From Shouchella rhizosphaerae (GTDB lineage Bacteria; Bacillota; Bacilli; Bacillales; Bacillaceae_D), in the NCBI RefSeq assembly GCF_900142675.1, contig NZ_FRBS01000005.1:125134-189133 (forward strand): a DNA stretch of 64,000 bases, read 5' to 3'. A program made the position numbers and the translations under genes. A model generated the notes under the pieces. That model searched no databases, was not told the DNA's origin, and saw only the letters and a list, made by a program, of their open reading frames with translations. Below, in pieces: positions 45,321 to 54,112 of the stretch. Each line of letters begins with the position of its first letter. The first letter of the stretch is position 1.

Positions 45321-45656
45321 ATGGCAACATTTAATGATTTTCAATAACTAGACATGAGGGTCAGAGAAATCATTCGGACCGAATCATTTCTAAAGCAAGA
45401 AAACCAGCTTACAAGCTTTGGGTTGATTTTGGAGAATAGATAGATGTGAAACAATATAGTGCCCAAATTACAAATTGCTATACCTAGGAAGAGCTTGTCG
45501 GCAAACAAGTAGTAGGTATCATCGATTTCCCTCCAATGAAAGTTGCTGATTTTCGATTTTCAGTTAGAAGTCCTAGTTACGGGTTCTTATTCTGAACAAG
45601 GGATTGTATTAATTTCACCACAACGCCTTGTAAAGAATGGAGATCGAATAGGATAA
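45321..45656 (+). pseudogene. csaA: csaA pseudogene (CsaA tRNA-binding chaperone)
   Basis: Conceptual translation across frames gives MATFNDFQ, stop, LDMRV, then KPAYKLWVDFGE, stop, KQYSAQITNCYT, EELVGKQVVGIIDFPPMKV, SEVLV-type residues, and LVKNGDRIG before TAA at 45654-45656. These follow B. subtilis CsaA (110 residues) from end to end, but stops and frameshifts break it at several places. It keeps the position and terminator of a gene following the EamA transporter. Confidence 0.85.
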
Positions 45657-45660
45657 TAGT

Positions 45661-45689
45661 AAGGTCCGCCTTCTTTATAGGTGGGCCTT
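45661..45689 (+). terminator. Terminator after the csaA pseudogene
   Basis: AAGGTCCGCC pairs with GGTGGGCCTT (G-T pairs included), then TCTTT. It starts five bases after the pseudogene stop. Confidence 0.75.
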
Positions 45690-46127
45690 TCTTTAGTGTC
45701 GCAATTTTGGAAAAGAAACTTAAGTACTCTTTAGTTGGTCCCCAAAACGGGGAAGAAGTTAAGCCTATGAAGAGCACAAGGTATACTAGACTTCGGCCTT
45801 TTTCTTCTTGCCGCTGTTTCTTCTTTTGATTGGTTCTTTGAGAGGGTTGCACCTCTTACATTGGCACGTTCACTTTGGTTTTTTGTTGAATTACTGCTTA
45901 ACCTTGAAATAATATGATTTGAATGGTCATATAAACATCCCCTTTTACTTTTTAATTATAGGAAAGTCCATTAATGGCTGTCCTAAATTTATTACGCTTC
46001 TAAGGTGCCTTAGTACAAGAACAAATCTAATTTTTTTCCTTACTTTTTCTATATAGTTCACTCCAGACTATAAAATCGTTCAAATCTTTTTGTTCTATAA
46101 GTGACAGGATTCTAATTGGCTTCCTAT
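45690..46127. other. AT-rich stretch without a supportable gene
   Basis: No reading frame with a ribosome site and family resemblance was found. The open frame on the minus strand (45577-45852) runs through the csaA terminator and has low-complexity Lys/Gln content, so it is not called. It probably contains decayed DNA. Confidence 0.5.
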
Positions 46128-46490
46128 GAGAACTTCTCAAACTACGTGTTCTCCCTGCACTTTAAGTAGCAAAAGCAATCACCTTCAATAGCTTAAAGCA
46201 CCTTTCTATACAATGACAGAGAACTAGTCTATTCTAATACAAAAGAAAAAGAGCTTGCACCTTTGTTCCTCGTGAACCAGCTAGTGAAAACAGGAACAAG
46301 AGATTATGACTCGCTCCCGAACCTGAACGCTTTTGAAAAAACACATATACAGCAGCTCAATAGAAAGACCGAGTAACGCGTAAAGGTATGAAATAGAAGG
46401 AAAAAAATTCAAAAATCACGGATGTGGTTATCATGAACAAAAAAATGAAATCGATTATTCTTTGGACTTGCTCCCTCGTATTGTTATTAG
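46128..46490 (+). repeat. Direct repeat, copy B (leader and start of the intact beta-helix gene)
   Basis: Partner of 43838-44206. It includes about 300 bases of leader and the first 19 codons of the beta-helix gene. Since copy B leads into an intact gene, it is the likely original or the less damaged copy. Confidence 0.85.
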
Positions 46491-47827
46491 CCAGTGCCGC
46501 TTACTTCAGCACCAAACTATATCCTAGTGACACAATAACTTCGGAGGAGAGGCAGCCAGCAACAGCCGAAACGGAAACAAGAGATTACTATGTCTCACCG
46601 CAAGGCAAAGATACGAATCCTGGAACAATGAATGCCCCGTTTGCCAGTATCCAGAAAGCAATCGAATTAGTCAAACCAGGCGGCACTGTGTTTCTTTTGG
46701 AAGGAGTCTATCACCAAACGGTGAGCATCAATAAATCAGGATCCCCTGACCAAGGTTATATATCATTGCGCAATGTACAGGGACAAACGGCAATAATAGA
46801 CGGCAAGGGCGTAAAGCAAATTGAAGATGGCGTCATTCGTATTGACAATGCCAGCTATGTACGTGTCGAAGGCATTAAAATACGCCATTTTTATACATCA
46901 TCCGCCGATGTCACGCCCGTTGGCATTTATGTGAGCGGTAGCGGCAGAAATATTGAAATGATAGGGAATCGCATCCACGATATGGGAACGAACGCAGATC
47001 AGCGAATAGGAGGCGGTAATGCACATGGCATTGCCGTTTACGGTAACTCGGCAACTTCATTGGAACAGCTTGCTATTATCGAAAATGAGTTATATAACCT
47101 GAAACTAGGGGCAAGCGAAGCGATGGCGGTGAATGGAAATGTAGCCGGCTTTCGAATTGCGCGGAATATCGTGCACGATAACAACAATATCGGCATCGAC
47201 GTCATCGGCTTTGAAGGGACCGCGCCGAATCCTTCGCAAGATCAGGCTAGAAATGGTGTAATTGAAGAAAATCATGTATACAATAGTTCCTCTTTTGGCA
47301 ATCCCGCCTATGGGGAAGATTACTCAGCCGCCGGCATATACGTCGATGGCGGCAAAGCTGTAAAAATTATTGACAATGACGTTCACCACAATGATTTTGG
47401 CATTGAACTGGCAAGTGAGCATGCCGGCGGTGCTACTTCAAATGTAGAGGTATCAACGAACCGCATCTATAACAATCATGGAGCAGGCATTACGCTTGGC
47501 GGCTATGACGAAGATCGTGGAAGGACGGAAAATTGTATCATTAAAGAAAATGAGTTAACAGAAAATAACGCGAAGCATCTTGGTTATGGTGAAATCAATC
47601 TAGCCTTCGACACTAGGAACAATGAATTGCGTAACAACAACATCACTGCAAATGAAGACGGACTAATGATCACAAACGAGTTCACCGAAAATGAAGGAAA
47701 TAGCGTCGACTTTAATCACTATATTAGTAAAAATCAAGCGTATTGGATATGGAAGGATGAAGAGTTTGATGATTTCGCAGTCTATCAAACAGAGACCGGG
47801 AATGACTTGCATTCTGATTTGAACTGA
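46433..47827 (+). CDS. Exported right-handed parallel beta-helix protein
   Basis: Exported protein of 464 residues. A signal anchor (MNKKMKSIILWTCSLVLLL) is followed by a short linker and DYYVSPQGKDTNPGTMNAPF, the DUF1565-type start of PL9-like and related beta-helix proteins. Many coil repeats of the N-x-I-x-x-N type follow (IIENELYN, IARNIVHDN, VIEENHVYN, KIIDNDVHHND). Pectate lyase or another polysaccharide-active function is possible, but catalytic residues cannot be assigned by eye. ATG 46433 is preferred over GTG 46424. Its leader and N-terminus are duplicated at 43.8-44.2 kb. Confidence 0.85.
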   Translation: MNKKMKSIILWTCSLVLLLASAAYFSTKLYPSDTITSEERQPATAETETRDYYVSPQGKDTNPGTMNAPFASIQKAIELVKPGGTVFLLEGVYHQTVSINKSGSPDQGYISLRNVQGQTAIIDGKGVKQIEDGVIRIDNASYVRVEGIKIRHFYTSSADVTPVGIYVSGSGRNIEMIGNRIHDMGTNADQRIGGGNAHGIAVYGNSATSLEQLAIIENELYNLKLGASEAMAVNGNVAGFRIARNIVHDNNNIGIDVIGFEGTAPNPSQDQARNGVIEENHVYNSSSFGNPAYGEDYSAAGIYVDGGKAVKIIDNDVHHNDFGIELASEHAGGATSNVEVSTNRIYNNHGAGITLGGYDEDRGRTENCIIKENELTENNAKHLGYGEINLAFDTRNNELRNNNITANEDGLMITNEFTENEGNSVDFNHYISKNQAYWIWKDEEFDDFAVYQTETGNDLHSDLN

Positions 47828-47932
47828 ATTTAGAAACTATAAAACAACCCGATAGACGCCTAGAATCCTGCAATGGCTCCTTCATGCACCAACTAGAATC
47901 ACACCAACTATACGTGTGCCACGAATCGTAAT

Positions 47933-47971
47933 GGCCAACACCAACGGAGCGAGCAGGCGTTGGTGCTGGCC
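47933..47971. other. Strong inverted repeat without T-run
   Basis: GGCCAACACCAACG and CGTTGGTGCTGGCC match at 13 of 14 positions around an 11-base loop, between two convergent genes. No T-run follows on either strand, so it is only a possible terminator or RNA stabiliser. Confidence 0.5.
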
Positions 47972-48001
47972 TGGAAGTGAAATAATAGGAATTTCATTTA
48001 A

Positions 48002-48523
48002 TCACCCTTCTTTATGTGGAAATAAACGATTATAAGCGGCTAGACAAAGGGGATAATGGTCAACTACCCATTGACTCCTTTTGTCATGCTCATTGTTCAA
48101 ATCGAAGAAGCACCTTTCTTTCGCTTGTCCTGTTGGGTCATTTATCTTAACAAACTGCTCCGCTATTGCTGCGAAAAATAACTGATAACTTGATGGGTAA
48201 GGATAAGGGTAACCATCTTGTCTACTACCTAATAACGTAATCTTTTCATACCCTATTAAAGTTTCCGAACTTATATAAGCTCCCGCCTCTTCTAATACCT
48301 CTCTTCTTAAAGCTTCGACTATCGTTTCACCTTCTTCCATATGTCCTCCTGGAATTTCCCAGCCTCTATTCTCTAACCTCGTTAGTACTAACCGTTCTTC
48401 AAAAAATAATAGACAATGGACTGCGGTGACTAAATGAGTTGCTGGTGGAACATTTGATAACACCATTTGAATGATATTTGGACAAGGTAAACTTTTATTG
48501 TTTAGTTGTTCCTGTATAATCAT
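48002..48523 (-). CDS. NUDIX hydrolase
   Basis: Hydrolase of 173 residues with the full Nudix box GHMEEGETIVEALRREVLEE, which binds the metal and cleaves nucleoside diphosphates linked to another moiety. The N-terminal 40 residues are an extra segment before the domain. ATG 48523 follows AAAGGAGACGAAA and is preferred over 48571. The substrate is not predictable. AT-rich like other genes in this accessory stretch. Confidence 0.88.
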   Translation of the reverse strand: MIIQEQLNNKSLPCPNIIQMVLSNVPPATHLVTAVHCLLFFEERLVLTRLENRGWEIPGGHMEEGETIVEALRREVLEEAGAYISSETLIGYEKITLLGSRQDGYPYPYPSSYQLFFAAIAEQFVKINDPTGQAKERCFFDLNNEHDKRSQWVVDHYPLCLAAYNRLFPHKEG

Positions 48524-48749
48524 TTTCGTCTCCTTTATTCGTATATTTAACGCGCTAGATTCATCATCCACTCATCAAGCCTTTTAATTTTATGTAGGAC
48601 AGTAATGCGTGGGAAATTTCAATAATCGCCTAAAGGTACAAGCAGGATTATAGAATTTTCTAACGAATAAGTACCCCAATTTGATTTTAGAATCGGCAAT
48701 GGCGATCAGCGACAAAGAATTGGAAGTAACTAGAAAGGAGTAGAATATA

Positions 48750-49333
48750 TTGAACAAAGAAAAGAATCATGCGGATGTGATTGGGTACTGCAGCATGCGA
48801 GTTCCAGTTACAAATTTGAAAAAATCAGTCACTTTTATTGTACTGTCTTGGGCTATGAATTGGTTTCAACAGATTATTCGTTTGGAGAAGCACATATTGC
48901 ATTGAAAAACAGAAATGGTCCAGGTATTTTTTTGATGGAAACTAAACCTGAAGATGTCACACAATTGAAGTTTGTCTTTCCTCATTCATTCTTTATCACA
49001 AGCAGCACCGGACATGTGACGATGGTTGAGATATTAACGAATGACTTGCTTGCGTTGCATGAACGGATTAAACAAGCTGGAACCCCTATTGATAAAGAAC
49101 CTATATTTACTAATGATTTCGGTTATTTCACCTTTTATGACCCGGACGGGCACTATATTCGCGCGGTTGAAGAAAGGGGCGTCTATTTCGACTTGAAACA
49201 ACGAATGAGTTCAACACTCAAACGGGATTTGACTGAGCATGAGAATCAGTTGCTATGGGGGCTATGTGAAAAAGCTAGTGTCGAGCAGCAAAAGTTTCTC
49301 AGCTCCATCATCTCAGAAATTCAAGGTTCTTAA
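48750..49333 (+). pseudogene. VOC/glyoxalase-family gene with a one-base frameshift
   Basis: TTG 48750 follows AAAGGAGTAGAATATA and encodes NKEKNHADVIGYCSMRVPV then TNLKKSVTF. The rest of the VOC domain (YCTVLGYELVSTDYSFGEA to the stop at 49333) is in another frame from about 48836. One extra T in the TTTT run at 48833-48836 would join them into a 195-residue protein with the usual RVPVTNLKKSVTFYCTVLGY start. The metal-binding end FTFYDPDGHYIRAVE is intact, and a C-terminal helical extension follows. It may be a decayed gene, a slippage site, or a sequencing error. Confidence 0.75.
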
Positions 49334-49562
49334 GCAGGCGTCGTAAAACAAACAGGCATGCATTCGGAACCGGGCGAAGGCCAAGAGAAAATACCCAATC
49401 AAGGTCTTCTATTCATCGCTCAATTTGACCAGATGCCAACTGTGCAGCTGCCCACTCCACTATCTCTGATGCTCGATTAGCGGAAACAGAAGTCAATATT
49501 GTTTTGACATAACTATGTCTCCTTCTCCAATAGCTGATAATAAATTTCATTATTCTGATGGA

Positions 49563-50273
49563 TTACTTGGGACTAATAACAGTGTTAGCATCCGGAAATG
49601 CTTTCACACGAGTTTTTGGCTCACTTTCTCCTTTGTTCCATTGAAAAAATTCTCGAAAGTATAATGGGACACCTTGAGTTTTAGAAAAGTCCAAACTATC
49701 CATTGCTTGTATATGGATATGAGGTTGAGTTGAATTTCCAGAATTCCCGCAATTAGCGAGATATTCCCCTTCTGAAATATTCTGCCCTTCTTCCACTACA
49801 ATTGAATCTAACTGTAGATGAACAATTGCAATATATAAATCAGAATTATCTGGAGCAATTATTACGTAATTTCCAGCTATTGCTTCCGGGCCTTTACGAA
49901 TTCTATCGGCTTGAGTCAACATATATGGTAACAATGTAAGTAGTGAGCGCCGTGCTTCATGATCAGGTTCGCCATTATGAATGCTTACTACTTTTCCAGA
50001 AACAGGTGAGATAACTGGCTTACCAAATGCATAGAAGATTTCAGGAGACTCGGATCCCAAAAGTGTATTCCAACTTCTTGATGAACTTGTTCGATTCTGG
50101 TCATCAACTGCAATAAAGTCAATTGCGTAACCTACCCCAAACATATCTGTGCCATGACTCGGTATTCGTTGTGCCGGAGTATTGCCCACCATCCATTTCC
50201 CAGTAAAAGGAAGAGATCCAGTTATACCGGGACCATTATCATGTTTTGATATAGTTGCTTCCTTGTTATACAT
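49563..50273 (-). CDS. M23-family (LytM-like) peptidase without signal peptide
   Basis: Protein of 236 residues. SHGTDMFGVGYAIDF gives the first metal His and Asp of the M23 fold and QPHIHIQAMD the HxH motif; GEYLANCGNSGNSTQPH is the usual loop before it. M23 enzymes cut peptidoglycan cross-links outside the cell, but no signal peptide is visible, so it may be cytoplasmic, have another export route, or act on another substrate. ATG 50273 follows GGGAGGGTGATGGT. AT-rich and isolated. Confidence 0.8.
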   Translation of the reverse strand: MYNKEATISKHDNGPGITGSLPFTGKWMVGNTPAQRIPSHGTDMFGVGYAIDFIAVDDQNRTSSSRSWNTLLGSESPEIFYAFGKPVISPVSGKVVSIHNGEPDHEARRSLLTLLPYMLTQADRIRKGPEAIAGNYVIIAPDNSDLYIAIVHLQLDSIVVEEGQNISEGEYLANCGNSGNSTQPHIHIQAMDSLDFSKTQGVPLYFREFFQWNKGESEPKTRVKAFPDANTVISPK

Positions 50274-50931
50274 ACCATCACCCTCCCTATATCGCAGAAT
50301 CAAAAGTACTAAAATTCTTTTTTAATAGACTTATTATTTTACTCATCCTCTTTATGATTACGTTTGCTCTTACTAAAAAATTATAAACTCAATAATAATA
50401 TACCAATAATTAAAATATTTAGCCATCGTGTTCCAACCATCAGCAAGAAAATCAAGTGATGCTATAGGTGCACCATAAGGACAGATACAAGAGCTAAATT
50501 AATATAACCCAAGAACAGACAATTATAATAGAATTGATTTTAAACCAAGTTGAACTTGTAATTGATATCTTATAAACAAGTCTTCGCCAAACAAAGGTAA
50601 TAGTGAAGAACGACAACAATTGGAAGGATCAGTATGGATATCACAGTTTCGATCATGAAAAAATGTCTACTGCCTCAGGGAATGATTGTGCAGTCCAGCC
50701 ATGCTTTCAAGTTTGTCAGCAATACAGCATACGGGTACAAAGTTAGCTTTATTTGATTTTATGTATTGGTTTAATCATTTGTTAATTTACTGGTCTCTTA
50801 ACTACTTAACACCGGGGGTTGGCATCTTATGAAACTGTCTAATTCTGTGTTGATACCATAATACTTCTCCATCGTATGGTAAAAGACTTTGAAGAAAAGA
50901 CCCTAGAACGAATCAACAACACCCCCCAAAA
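50274..50931. other. AT-rich intergenic stretch, one weak small ORF
   Basis: About 650 bases with no clear gene. The only item noted is a 47-codon frame starting with GTG at 50603 and ending at 50746, preceded by AAAGGTAATA, with three Cys near the end. No promoter or mobile-element end was identified with confidence. Confidence 0.5.
50603..50746 (+). CDS. Possible small Cys-containing peptide, 47 residues
   Basis: GTG start with AAAGG seven to ten bases ahead. The N-terminal half is polar (KNDNNWKDQYGYHSFDHEK) and the C-terminal half contains NDCAVQPCFQVCQQ. The leader/core look is reminiscent of a ribosomally made modified peptide, but no modification enzyme or transporter is next to it. 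It could be chance. Confidence 0.25.
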   Translation: MKNDNNWKDQYGYHSFDHEKMSTASGNDCAVQPCFQVCQQYSIRVQS

Positions 50932-50953
50932 AAGAGCGCCAGCCGACGCTCTT
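50932..50953 (-). terminator. Terminator of the GH88/ABC operon
   Basis: AAGAGCG/CGCTCTT stem with an 8-base loop, followed on the minus strand by TTTTTTG; 25 bases after the binding-protein stop. Confidence 0.85.
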
Positions 50954-50977
50954 AGTATCCTTACATCCCTACTCTTC

Positions 50978-52303
50978 CTACCGCCCTTCAATCCACTCCA
51001 TGCTTTCCTGTTGCGCTTCCTCCAAGGCTTGTTCTACCGACATCGTGCCGGTTAAGGCGCCTTCGGTTTTTGCTTGCAAAATGTAGCGTGGCTGGGAGGA
51101 GGCCCATGGATAGCGGGGTGTGACGGCGTTGGTCATCGCTTCGAGGACGGGTTCCATTAGCTCCATCTCCTGGATGCTTTCCCATTCGGCTGCCTGTTTG
51201 ATGACAGGGGTAGCCCCCCATTCTTCCCATAGAAAGCGCTGGAAGTATTCGCTTGCGCTGAACTTAATAAATTCCCAAGCTAGGTCTTTGTTTTTGCTCG
51301 TTTTTCCGATTGCGAGCGGGCTGCCGGAAAACATGCCGCCGACGCCGTTTTCATTTTTAAAGTTTTGCACAATCGGGAAGCGGTCTTGCAAACTTTGAGC
51401 GTAAATGGTTTTTAAGTTGCCGTTTCCTTGGTTGATGCCAATGGCGATATTGTTGCTAGGCGTCAGCCACCGCTCATTGCCTTGGCCGTTAATAAAGCTT
51501 TTTGGCATGTAGTCGGCGAGCTCAACCATCGCTTTGAGCGCCTGTTTCATTTCGGGCGAGTCGAAGTGCAGCTCAATGTCTTCCCAGCGTTGGCCTGTGC
51601 CCCATTCGCCGCCAAAGCCTTCCATAAGATTGGCGAGCGTTAAAGCAGTGTCGTTTGTGCCGGGAAAGTAAATGCCGTAGTTTTGTTCACCTGTGACTGG
51701 ATTTTCGCCTGTCATTTGCTTCGCTTTGTCGATCACTTCTTCCACTGTCGGGTAATCGGAGAGTGGCTCGACGCCCCATTGTTCAAACAATAGCTTGTCG
51801 TATTGGATGAAACGGCCGTCCCCAAGTACTGGCAGGGAGTAAATTTGTGGTGTGTCATCGTCTGGACCGAATACTTTCCAGCCTTCGACCAAGTTGTCGT
51901 TATAGACGCCTAAATCAAAATCGTCGTCTTCTTCAATGAATGGTTCGAGTGGTTCTACCAAACCTTGGGCGGCAAAATCGTTGACGCCTGGCATTTGGTA
52001 GACGTCGGCCTGGCTCCCGGCAATCATTGCTTGTGTATTGGCGACATAGTTGCTCCATGGCATCATGATGAATTCAATCGTAACGCCTGGATGAAGCCGT
52101 TCAAATTCTGCTTTTGCAGCATGGAAACCGGTCGCTTTTTGGCCTGTAATCGGATCTGTTGTATCTTGCATCTTAAAATCGCCAATCATCGCGACGGTCA
52201 AGTCTGCGTTTTCACTCGGGGCATTTTCTGTTTCCGTTTGCGGCGCACAACTGGCGAGCATCACCAACGAACAGGCTGCCACATGTGTAATCAATCGCTT
52301 CAT
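50978..52303 (-). CDS. Sugar ABC transporter substrate-binding lipoprotein
   Basis: Extracellular lipoprotein of 441 residues, family 1 of solute-binding proteins. The lipobox is MLASCAPQ (Cys about 19). The mature domain has FERLHPGVTIEFIMMPW and GGMFSGSPLAIGKTSKNKD, typical of oligosaccharide-binding proteins. Last gene of the operon GH88 enzyme, two permeases, binding protein. It likely binds unsaturated uronate-containing oligosaccharides, given the GH88 gene. Confidence 0.9.
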   Translation of the reverse strand: MKRLITHVAACSLVMLASCAPQTETENAPSENADLTVAMIGDFKMQDTTDPITGQKATGFHAAKAEFERLHPGVTIEFIMMPWSNYVANTQAMIAGSQADVYQMPGVNDFAAQGLVEPLEPFIEEDDDFDLGVYNDNLVEGWKVFGPDDDTPQIYSLPVLGDGRFIQYDKLLFEQWGVEPLSDYPTVEEVIDKAKQMTGENPVTGEQNYGIYFPGTNDTALTLANLMEGFGGEWGTGQRWEDIELHFDSPEMKQALKAMVELADYMPKSFINGQGNERWLTPSNNIAIGINQGNGNLKTIYAQSLQDRFPIVQNFKNENGVGGMFSGSPLAIGKTSKNKDLAWEFIKFSASEYFQRFLWEEWGATPVIKQAAEWESIQEMELMEPVLEAMTNAVTPRYPWASSQPRYILQAKTEGALTGTMSVEQALEEAQQESMEWIEGR

Positions 52304-52316
52304 TTTTGCAGTCCCC

Positions 52317-53168
52317 CTATTCTTTTAAGCCACTAAGGGCAATGCTTTGGATAATATAGCGCTGCAAGCAAACAAATACGATAATAATAGGCACAACGCT
52401 CATCGTAGCCAGCGCCATCGTCATCCCCGCCAATGCCGTTCCGTTCTCTAACGAAAAGCTGGCGAGAAAGAGGGGAATCGTCTGGAGTTGTTCCGAATTT
52501 AAGACAACGAGCGGCCACACAAATTCATTCCAGTTGCCCATAAATGACAAGATGAGGAGTGTCGCTGTAATCGGGCCGGCCAGCGGCGCGTAAATTTGAA
52601 AAAATGTTCTGAATTCACTAGCGCCGTCAATCGACGCGGCTTCCCGCAAACTGTCAGGAATTTGGTCAAAAAATTGTTTGGTAAGAAACACGCCTAGGCC
52701 ATACAAAATTGAAGGCAAAATGACTGGCCAAAATGTATCGAGCAAGCCAACATGATTAAACATCGAATACAGCGGGATAAGCCGCGCTTCAATGGGCACC
52801 ATCATCGTCGCAAGCACAACAATAAACAACAGCTTTTTCCCTTTAAAGCGCCCTTTTGAAAAGGCATAGCCCCCTAATAACGCGGCTGACACTTGTAAAA
52901 CGACAGAACCAAACGTCACCAATCCTGAATTAAGATAAGCACGGAAAATGCGGCCATTTTCAAATACCAATTCATAGTTAAAGATCGAAAACAAATCAGG
53001 AATGAAGCTTGGCGGGAACGGAACTTGAATATTGGCCATTCGGTCAAAGCTAATGCTCACCATCCATACAAAAGGAGCGATGACGAGCAGCGCGCAAACA
53101 AAAAGAAAGACATAGATCACGATTTGAGCAACACGCCGGTTTGTTTGTTGGCTTTGGGCCAATTTCAT
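52317..53168 (-). CDS. Sugar ABC transporter permease, MalG type
   Basis: Six-helix permease of 283 residues with the EAA loop LREAASIDGASEFRTF. The ribosome site AGGAGGGG lies only two bases from the ATG at 53168; the TTG two codons later (53162) has better spacing and may be the true start. It is 6 bases after the MalF-type gene, same operon. No ATPase gene is in the operon, so a shared MsmX-like ATPase must be used. Confidence 0.9.
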   Translation of the reverse strand: MKLAQSQQTNRRVAQIVIYVFLFVCALLVIAPFVWMVSISFDRMANIQVPFPPSFIPDLFSIFNYELVFENGRIFRAYLNSGLVTFGSVVLQVSAALLGGYAFSKGRFKGKKLLFIVVLATMMVPIEARLIPLYSMFNHVGLLDTFWPVILPSILYGLGVFLTKQFFDQIPDSLREAASIDGASEFRTFFQIYAPLAGPITATLLILSFMGNWNEFVWPLVVLNSEQLQTIPLFLASFSLENGTALAGMTMALATMSVVPIIIVFVCLQRYIIQSIALSGLKE

Positions 53169-53174
53169 CCCCTC

Positions 53175-54086
53175 CTATAGTTTCAAGCGCGTCAGCTTGA
53201 GGTTCAGTACTGTAAATGCAAGAATGATGAGAAACAGCAATACCGTGATGGCAGAGGCAATGCCAAATTCAAACCCGCCAAAGCCCCGCTCATAAATGAG
53301 GGCGACCATTGTCTGCAAGGAACGGCTGGGGCTGCCCCCTGGACCGCCAAGGACAAACACTTCTTGGAACCGCTGTAACCCAGAAATCCAGCCCATAATA
53401 AACAGAAAAGCGAACGTGCCTGCCATGTTCGGAATCGTGATAAACAGCCATTGTTGCAAACTGGAGGCGCCGTCGATTTCAGCAGCTTCATACAATTCCG
53501 GTGAAATCGCCTGCAAATTGGCCAAACAAATAATAATGACAAAGCCGAGCCAATGCCAAACAGCCAGCAAAATGACGCCTGCTTTTGAAGTTGATGGATC
53601 AGATAGCCATGGGGAAGTTGGCAAGCCGAACATGTCTAAGAAATGGTTAATGAGGCCGACTTCCGGTTGGAGCACAAACATAAAAATCATCGCAGCAGCA
53701 ACGATTGACGTGACATTGGGCAAGAAAAACAACACTTTAAACATGCTTTGAAATCGTTTAATGCGATTGATCATGCAGGCGAGGACAAACCCGGCTGGAA
53801 TCGCTAGCAGCAGCTGAAAAAAAGCAATATAAAACGTATTGTAGACCGCATTCCAAAATGCACTTGAACTTAAAACACGTTGATAATTGCCTAAACCGAT
53901 CCATGTCTCGATCGTCCCGTTTGAGCGGTAAAAACTCAAACGGAACGATTCAAACACGGGATAAAGAATAAAACAAGCAATTCCCAATAACGTTGGCAAC
54001 AAAAACAAATACCATGTGAGCGTTGATTTTGCGGCTTTATTTCGGCGTGTCTGTAGTTGGACACTCTCCCCCATTTTCGCTTTCAT
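53175..54086 (-). CDS. Sugar ABC transporter permease, MalF type
   Basis: Six-helix permease of 303 residues. The EAA loop is LYEAAEIDGASSLQQW; the first helix begins STLTWYLFLLPTLLGIACF. ATG 54086 is preferred over 54134, because AAGGGGGCC precedes it and the earlier start would overlap the GH88 gene. It pairs with the MalG-type permease. Confidence 0.9.
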   Translation of the reverse strand: MKAKMGESVQLQTRRNKAAKSTLTWYLFLLPTLLGIACFILYPVFESFRLSFYRSNGTIETWIGLGNYQRVLSSSAFWNAVYNTFYIAFFQLLLAIPAGFVLACMINRIKRFQSMFKVLFFLPNVTSIVAAAMIFMFVLQPEVGLINHFLDMFGLPTSPWLSDPSTSKAGVILLAVWHWLGFVIIICLANLQAISPELYEAAEIDGASSLQQWLFITIPNMAGTFAFLFIMGWISGLQRFQEVFVLGGPGGSPSRSLQTMVALIYERGFGGFEFGIASAITVLLFLIILAFTVLNLKLTRLKL

Positions 54087-54112
54087 CCATTTCTGGCCCC
54101 CTTTTCTTTGAA

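Noticed and set aside
45577-45852. 91-codon minus-strand frame, Lys/Gln-rich
   Set aside because: It has no ribosome site, crosses the csaA pseudogene terminator and resembles no family.
47933-47971. Intrinsic terminator between the beta-helix and Nudix genes
   Set aside because: The stem is strong but no T-run follows on either strand, so it is listed only as an inverted repeat.
50825-50925. Possible transposase fragment upstream of the GH88 operon terminator
   Set aside because: A short coding-like stretch was seen, but it could not be assigned to any transposase family and has no inverted ends.
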